Source of the DNA: Aeromicrobium flavum
GTDB taxonomy: Bacteria > Actinomycetota > Actinomycetes > Propionibacteriales > Nocardioidaceae
DNA length: 64,000 bases
Reading direction: 5' to 3'
NCBI RefSeq assembly: GCF_007992115.1
Contig: NZ_BJZQ01000001.1
Location: 372,001 to 436,000, forward strand
The notes below the pieces were generated by a model, which searched no databases, had not been told where the DNA came from, and saw nothing but the letters and a program-made list of their open reading frames with translations. The number at the start of each line of letters is the position of its first letter. Position 1 is the stretch's first letter. Shown piece by piece: positions 59,550 through 64,000 of this stretch. The position numbers and the translations under genes are program-made.

Positions 59550-61445
59550 GTGAGTCCCGCACAGCGGCGTGTCGCGAGGATCCTCGTCGACACGCCGCTG
59601 TCGCATCTGGACCGCCCGTTCGACTACGCGATCCCCGACGACCTCGCCGAGGCCGTCGTCCCGGGGTGCCGGGTCAAGGTGCGGTTCGCCGGGCGCCTCG
59701 TCGACGGCTACGTGCTCGACCTCGCGTCGGACACCGAGCACGAGGGCCGGCTCGCGCCGATCGCCAAGGTCGTGTCGTCCGAGCCCGTCCTGGTGCCCGA
59801 GGTGGCCCTGCTGGCCCGCCAGGTGGCCGACCGGTACGCCGGCACGGTCGGCGACGTGCTGCGACTGGCGATCCCGCCGCGGCACGCCCGCGCCGAGGCC
59901 CATCCCGGCGGTGCCGAGCCCCCCGAGCCGCCCGCCATCGGCGAGGCGTCCTGGCACGCCTACGTCCACGGTGCCGCGTTCGTCCGGGCGCTGGCGGCGC
60001 GGGAGTCGCCCCGCGCCGTCCTGAACACCCTGCCCCGGCACGAGCCCGAGCGGGCCGTCGCCGAGGCCGTCTCCGCCACCGTGCGCTCCGGCCGCACCGC
60101 GGTCGTGTGCGTGCCCGACGTGCGCGACGCCGCCCGCTGGGACGCCGTCTTCACCGAGGCGCTCGGCCCCGGTGTCCACGTCACGCTCACCGCGGCCGAC
60201 AAGCCCGCGGCGCGCTACCGCAACTTCCTCAAGGCCTCGCGTGGCGAGGTGCGGGTCGTCCTGGGCACGCGCGGCGCGGCCTACGCGCCGCTGCGCGATC
60301 TGGGGCTCGTCGTCGTCTGGGACGACGGCGACGACCTGCATGCCGAGCCGCGCGCCCCGTACCCGCACACCCGCGAGGTGCTGCTCACCCGTGCCGTGGA
60401 GACCGGCGCCGGCGTGCTGATCGCCGGGCACGCCCGCACGTCGGAGGCGCAGTCGCTCGTCGAGCAGGGCTGGTGCGCCGAGATCGTGGCCGACCAGCCC
60501 GCGCGCCGCCGCGAGTGGCCGGTCGTCGACGTCACCGACGGCACCGAGCACGGTGCCGCGCCCGCGCGCCTGCCCGCGCCCGTCTTCGAGGCCGTGCGCC
60601 GGGCCGAGGGTCCGGTGCTCGTCCAGGTGCCGCGCCGGGGCTACCGCACCTCGCTGGTCTGCGACAGCTGCCGCACGCCCGCCCAGTGCCCGGCCTGTGC
60701 CGGCCCGCTGGTCCAGCACCGCGCCGACGCGCCGCTGGTGTGCCGCTGGTGCGCCACGACAGTGGCCGCGTGGCGCTGCGGCGAGTGCAGCGGCACCCGG
60801 CTGCGCGCTCCGGTCGTGGGCCAGCTGCGCACCGCCGAGGAGTTCGCGGCGGCGTTCCCCGGGCGCGAGGTCGTCACGTCCGGCGGCGACACCGTGCTCG
60901 ACCACCTCGACCGGGACGACGCCGTGCTGGTCCTGGCCACGCCGGGCGCCGAGCCGTCCGTCACGGGCGGCTACGCGGTCGTCGTGCTGCTCGACACCTG
61001 GCTGATGCTGGCGCGCGACGACGTGCGGGTCTTCGAGGAGTCGCACCGGCGCTGGTTCAACGCGCTCGCCCTCGCCGGCTACGGCGCCCGCGCGGTGGCG
61101 GTCGGCGACACCGGCATGCTGCAGGGTCTCGTCCGCGCCGATCCGGCGGGCGTGGCCGCGCGCGAGCTGGCCGACCGAGCCCAGACCCACCTGCCGCCGG
61201 TCGGGCGCCTGGCCACGGTCGACGGGCCTGAGGACGTCATCACCGGGCTTGCGGCCCGCACCTGGCCGCCCTTCGTCGACGTCCTCGGCCCCGTCCCGGT
61301 CGAGCCCGGACGCGATCGGCTCATCCTGCGCGTGCCGCGGCGTGAGGGACTGGCCCTGGCCCGCGTGCTGAAGGCGGTCGCGGCCGAGCGCAGTGCGGCC
61401 AAGGAACCGCCGGTGCGGATCCAGATCGACCCCGTCGCGTTCTGA
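59550..61445 (+). CDS. priA: PriA-like primosomal protein without helicase motifs
   Basis: A 631-residue protein with the PriA layout but degenerate ATPase motifs. The N-terminal 3'-DNA-binding domain begins RILVDTPLSHLDRPFDYAIP. The expected Walker A GxTGSGKTE is absent, and the DEAH box position reads WDDGDDLHAEP. The zinc-binding cysteines are kept (CDSCRTPAQCPACAG, then CRWCATTVAAWRCGECSG). Actinobacterial PriA are known to lack a detectable helicase domain, so it probably acts as a structural replication-restart factor. GTG 59550 is 4 bp after metK, with fmt 31 bp downstream. Confidence 0.93.
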   Translation: MSPAQRRVARILVDTPLSHLDRPFDYAIPDDLAEAVVPGCRVKVRFAGRLVDGYVLDLASDTEHEGRLAPIAKVVSSEPVLVPEVALLARQVADRYAGTVGDVLRLAIPPRHARAEAHPGGAEPPEPPAIGEASWHAYVHGAAFVRALAARESPRAVLNTLPRHEPERAVAEAVSATVRSGRTAVVCVPDVRDAARWDAVFTEALGPGVHVTLTAADKPAARYRNFLKASRGEVRVVLGTRGAAYAPLRDLGLVVVWDDGDDLHAEPRAPYPHTREVLLTRAVETGAGVLIAGHARTSEAQSLVEQGWCAEIVADQPARRREWPVVDVTDGTEHGAAPARLPAPVFEAVRRAEGPVLVQVPRRGYRTSLVCDSCRTPAQCPACAGPLVQHRADAPLVCRWCATTVAAWRCGECSGTRLRAPVVGQLRTAEEFAAAFPGREVVTSGGDTVLDHLDRDDAVLVLATPGAEPSVTGGYAVVVLLDTWLMLARDDVRVFEESHRRWFNALALAGYGARAVAVGDTGMLQGLVRADPAGVAARELADRAQTHLPPVGRLATVDGPEDVITGLAARTWPPFVDVLGPVPVEPGRDRLILRVPRREGLALARVLKAVAAERSAAKEPPVRIQIDPVAF

Positions 61446-61464
61446 GCCCGGGTCGGGCAACACC

Positions 61465-61470
61465 TAGACT
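61465..61470 (+). promoter_or_regulatory. Probable -10 hexamer (TAGACT) of a leaderless fmt promoter
   Basis: TAGACT ends 6 nt before the fmt GTG (61477), with no Shine-Dalgarno between, in the 31-bp gap after priA. Confidence 0.6.
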
Positions 61471-61476
61471 CGCCGG

Positions 61477-62400
61477 GTGAGGATCGTCTTCGCCGGGACC
61501 CCGGCCACCGCAGTACCGACCCTGGAGGCGCTCGTCGCGAGCCGCCACGAGGTCGCCGCCGTCATCACCCGTCCCGACGCGCGCGTCGGCCGCGGCCGCA
61601 CGCTGCAGCCGTCGCCGGTCGCCGTCGCCGCGGAGGCGCACGGCATCGAGGTGCTCAAGCCGGCCTCCACCTCCGACCCGGCGTTCCTCGAGCAGCTCGC
61701 CGCGACGCAGGCCGAGCTCGGGGTGATCGTGGCCTACGGCGCGCTGCTGCGCCGCGACGTGCTCGACGCCCTCGAGTTCGGCTGGATCAACCTGCACTAC
61801 TCGGTGCTGCCGTCGTGGCGCGGTGCCGCGCCCGTCCAGCGGTCGATCATGGCCGGCGACGAGGTCACCGGCGCCACCGTCTTCAGCCTGGTGGAAGCGC
61901 TCGACGCCGGGCCCGTGCTCGGCACGATCACCGAGCGGATCCGCGAGGACGACACCACCGGCACGATGCTCGACCGGCTGTCGGACGAGGGCGCGAAGCT
62001 CGTCGTCGACGTCGTCGACCACATCGAGGACGGCGACATCGGGGCGGTCACCCAGCCCGAGGACGGCGTCTCCTACGCCCACAAGCTCACCACCGAGGAC
62101 GCCCGCATCGACTGGCGCCGCCCGGCGTTCGCGATCGACCGCCACGTCCGCGGCTGCACGCCGGCGCCCGGCGCCTGGACCGAGATCGACGGCGCCCGGC
62201 TCAAGGTCGGGCCGCTCACGATCGCGGAGGAGTCGACCCTGAAGCCCGGGGTCGCGTCCATCGGCAAGCGCGAGGTGCGCGTCGGCACCACCACGACCGA
62301 CGTCGTCCTGGGCGAGGTGCAGGCGCACGGCAAGAAGGCGATGCCCGCCCCCGACTGGGGCCGGGGCCTCGGCGGAGGCACGGAGGTGGTCTTCGGATGA
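61477..62400 (+). CDS. fmt: Methionyl-tRNA formyltransferase
   Basis: A 307-residue enzyme formylating initiator Met-tRNA from 10-formyl-THF. The N-terminal Rossmann part begins RIVFAGTPATAVPTLEAL. The catalytic region shows NLHYSVLPSWRGAAPVQRS, matching the NLHFSLLPxWRGAAP consensus with the Asn and His, and the Asp in LDAGPVLG. The C-terminal OB-like domain binds tRNA. GTG 61477 is the only sensible start, and its probable mRNA is leaderless. The stop overlaps the rsmB ATG. Confidence 0.97.
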   Translation: MRIVFAGTPATAVPTLEALVASRHEVAAVITRPDARVGRGRTLQPSPVAVAAEAHGIEVLKPASTSDPAFLEQLAATQAELGVIVAYGALLRRDVLDALEFGWINLHYSVLPSWRGAAPVQRSIMAGDEVTGATVFSLVEALDAGPVLGTITERIREDDTTGTMLDRLSDEGAKLVVDVVDHIEDGDIGAVTQPEDGVSYAHKLTTEDARIDWRRPAFAIDRHVRGCTPAPGAWTEIDGARLKVGPLTIAEESTLKPGVASIGKREVRVGTTTTDVVLGEVQAHGKKAMPAPDWGRGLGGGTEVVFG

Positions 62401-63668
62401 GCGCCCCCGTCACCGACCCCCGTGAGGTCGCCTTCGACGTCATGTCGGCCGTCCGCACCCGCGAGGTCTACGTCAACCTGCTGCTGCCGACGCTGCTGGA
62501 CGGGCTGACCGACCGCGACGCCGCGCTGGCCACCGAGCTGACGCACAACACGATCCGCCACCAGGGCACCTACGACGCGATCATCGACAAGGTCGCCACC
62601 GGCACGGTGCACCCGGCGGTGCGCGACGCGCTGCGGCTCGGCGCCCACCAGCTGCTCGCGATGCGCGTGCCCCCGCACGCGGCCGTCGACACCACCGTGA
62701 ACCTCGTGCGTCGGCGGATCGGGCACAAGCCGGTCGGCTTCACGAACGCCGTGCTGCGCAAGATCGGCCAGAAGGACCTCGGGATGTGGATCAACGAGGT
62801 GACCACGGGCCTGAGCCGCCTCGACGCGCTGGCCGTGCGGTACTCGCACCCGAAGTGGGTCGTCGAGGCGCTCGAGCAGGCCGTCGGCGCGGACCAGCTC
62901 GAGGACCTCCTCGAGGCCGACAACATCCCGCCGTACGTCACCCTCGTCGCCCGCCCGGGCCTCGTCGACCCGCGGTCGCTGCCCGGTGAGTCGGGCCGGC
63001 TCAGCCCGTACGCCCGCGTGATGACCGGCGGGGGAGACCCCGGCTTCGTCCCGGCCGTCCGCGACGGCCGCGCCGGCGTGCAGGACGAGGGCTCGCAGAT
63101 GGTCGCGATCACCACCGCCGAGGCACCGATCGAGGGCTACGACACGCACTGGCTCGACCTCGCCGCGGGGCCGGGTGGCAAGGCCGCGCTGTTGGGCGCC
63201 CTCGCCGCGCAGCGCGGTGCCACCCTCGTCGCCAACGAGATGCAGCCGCACCGCGCCGACCTGGTGCGCCAGTCGGTGAAGGCGCTGAAGAACGTCGAGG
63301 TCACGGTGCACGACGGCCGGAACGGGCCGTGGGAGGAGGAGTCCTTCGACCGCGTCCTGCTCGACGCCCCCTGCACCGGGCTGGGCGCGCTGCGTCGCCG
63401 CCCGGAGGCGCGCTGGCGCCGCAAGCCCGGCGACGTCCCGGCCCTGGCCGCCCTCCAGCGCGAGCTGCTCAGCCGCGCGCTCGAGCTCGTCCGCCCCGGT
63501 GGCGTCGTGGGGTATGCGACCTGCTCGCCGCTGCCCGCCGAGACCCGCGCCGTCGTCGACGCCGTCCTGGCCGACCGCACGGACGTCACCCTCGAGTCCG
63601 AGCACCACTGGTGGCCCCACACCGACGGCACCGACGCGATGTACCTCGCGCTGCTGCGTCGCGCCTGA
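62397..63668 (+). CDS. rsmB: 16S rRNA (cytosine-967-C5)-methyltransferase (RsmB/Sun)
   Basis: A 423-residue SAM-dependent rRNA m5C methyltransferase. The N-terminal NusB-like RNA-binding domain (about 1-135) reads AFDVMSAVRTREVYVNLL. The SAM motif is WLDLAAGPGGKAALL. The two conserved cysteines are Cys326 in DAPCTGLG and Cys376 in YATCSPLP; in the RsmB family the latter attacks the cytosine and the former helps release product. ATG 62397 overlaps fmt by ATGA, and rpe begins 18 bp after its stop. Confidence 0.95.
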   Translation: MSAPVTDPREVAFDVMSAVRTREVYVNLLLPTLLDGLTDRDAALATELTHNTIRHQGTYDAIIDKVATGTVHPAVRDALRLGAHQLLAMRVPPHAAVDTTVNLVRRRIGHKPVGFTNAVLRKIGQKDLGMWINEVTTGLSRLDALAVRYSHPKWVVEALEQAVGADQLEDLLEADNIPPYVTLVARPGLVDPRSLPGESGRLSPYARVMTGGGDPGFVPAVRDGRAGVQDEGSQMVAITTAEAPIEGYDTHWLDLAAGPGGKAALLGALAAQRGATLVANEMQPHRADLVRQSVKALKNVEVTVHDGRNGPWEEESFDRVLLDAPCTGLGALRRRPEARWRRKPGDVPALAALQRELLSRALELVRPGGVVGYATCSPLPAETRAVVDAVLADRTDVTLESEHHWWPHTDGTDAMYLALLRRA

Positions 63669-63674
63669 CGCCGA

Positions 63675-63680
63675 TACCCT
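63675..63680 (+). promoter_or_regulatory. Probable -10 hexamer (TACCCT) of a leaderless rpe promoter
   Basis: TACCCT ends 6 nt before ATG 63687, in the 18-bp gap after rsmB. Confidence 0.5.
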
Positions 63681-63686
63681 CGCCCC

Positions 63687-64000
63687 ATGCGCATCACGCC
63701 GAGCCTGCTGAACGCCGACTTCGCGAACCTGGCGGGGGAGGCGGCCCGGATCCCGACGGCCGACTACCTGCACATGGACGTGATGGACAACCACTTCGTC
63801 CCGAACCTGACCCTGGGCGTCCCGGTGATCGAGGCGCTCGCGAAGGCGGCCCCGCAGCCGATCGACGCCCACCTGATGATCGAGGAGCCCGATCGTTGGG
63901 CCCCGCAGTTCGTCGAGGCCGGGGCGTCCAGCGTGACGTTCCACGTCGAGGCCGCGCAGGCGCCCGTCCGCCTCGCGCGCGAGATCCGCGCCCAGGGCGC
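63687..64000 (+). CDS. rpe: Ribulose-phosphate 3-epimerase (5' part, runs off the window)
   Basis: The first 104 codons are visible. They read [19 protein letters not shown], then [18 protein letters not shown] and [10 protein letters not shown], which carry the metal-binding His and catalytic Asp motif (HxDVMD) and the second metal site (HLM) of pentose-phosphate 3-epimerase. The gene interconverts ribulose-5-phosphate and xylulose-5-phosphate. The start ATG 63687 has a TACCCT hexamer 6 nt upstream. The remainder lies outside the window. Confidence 0.95.
   Translation, partial: MRITPSLLNADFANLAGEAARIPTADYLHMDVMDNHFVPNLTLGVPVIEALAKAAPQPIDAHLMIEEPDRWAPQFVEAGASSVTFHVEAAQAPVRLAREIRAQG

Overview
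The window is about 70% GC, gene dense, and starts many genes with GTG. Its gene order (apt–rel, hisS–aspS, rarA–alaS–ruvX–mltG–aroE–aroC–aroK–aroB–pepQ–efp–nusB, pyrR–pyrB–pyrC–carA–carB–pyrF, mihF–gmk–rpoZ–coaBC–metK–priA–fmt–rsmB–rpe) is that of a high-GC actinobacterium. The actinobacterial MihF, a PriA without helicase motifs, a GAF-ANTAR regulator, a DtxR/IdeR-type box and frequent leaderless starts agree. Nocardioidaceae (for example Aeromicrobium or Nocardioides) is my best guess, but it is an inference without database support.

Layout. 1-2588: end of apt, a 30-residue membrane peptide and the (p)ppGpp enzyme rel. 2498-3226: a mosaic of repeats holding a small GIY-YIG nuclease gene and a second copy of the rel 3' end. 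3237-8785: a DUF349 protein on the minus strand, then an MBL hydrolase, hisS, aspS and a DinB-like protein in one overlapping operon. 8824-21946: a long housekeeping stretch (rarA, alaS, ruvX, mltG, the shikimate genes aroE/C/K/B, a prepilin peptidase, pepQ, efp, nusB). 21943-25261: the iron-uptake operon efeUOB on the minus strand, with a DtxR/IdeR-like box upstream. 25348-41853: a variable region of single genes (a frameshifted DUF222/HNH gene, a SGNH hydrolase, GNAT, an ECF sigma factor with a SnoaL-like tail, GAF-ANTAR, a secreted heparinase-like lyase, the rifamycin ADP-ribosyltransferase arr, a secreted beta-propeller, an alcohol dehydrogenase, a glutamine amidotransferase, TrmO-like, LysR/EamA, and several unknowns). 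42142-50158: the complete UMP pathway except pyrD and pyrE, headed by a PyrR-binding RNA leader. 50168-55308: a four-gene operon of ECF sigma factor, small beta-domain protein, S8 protease and TPR-CHAT protease. 55403-64000: a lipoprotein gene, then mihF to rpe.

How the genes work together. Rel sets (p)ppGpp, which elsewhere governs stable RNA and GTP; gmk and rpoZ lie in the last block. The aro genes make chorismate, and the pyr/car operon makes pyrimidines under PyrR control. EfeU, EfeO and EfeB form a ferrous/ferric iron importer. Genes inside operons are usually joined by ATGA or GTGA overlaps, which suggests translational coupling. Many operon heads have a TANNNT-like -10 hexamer only 6-8 nt before the start codon, indicating leaderless mRNAs.

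The two places most likely to hold undescribed biology are the sigma/S8/TPR-CHAT protease operon (a possible proteolytic signalling or defence cascade) and the GIY-YIG repeat module that appears to have copied the end of rel.
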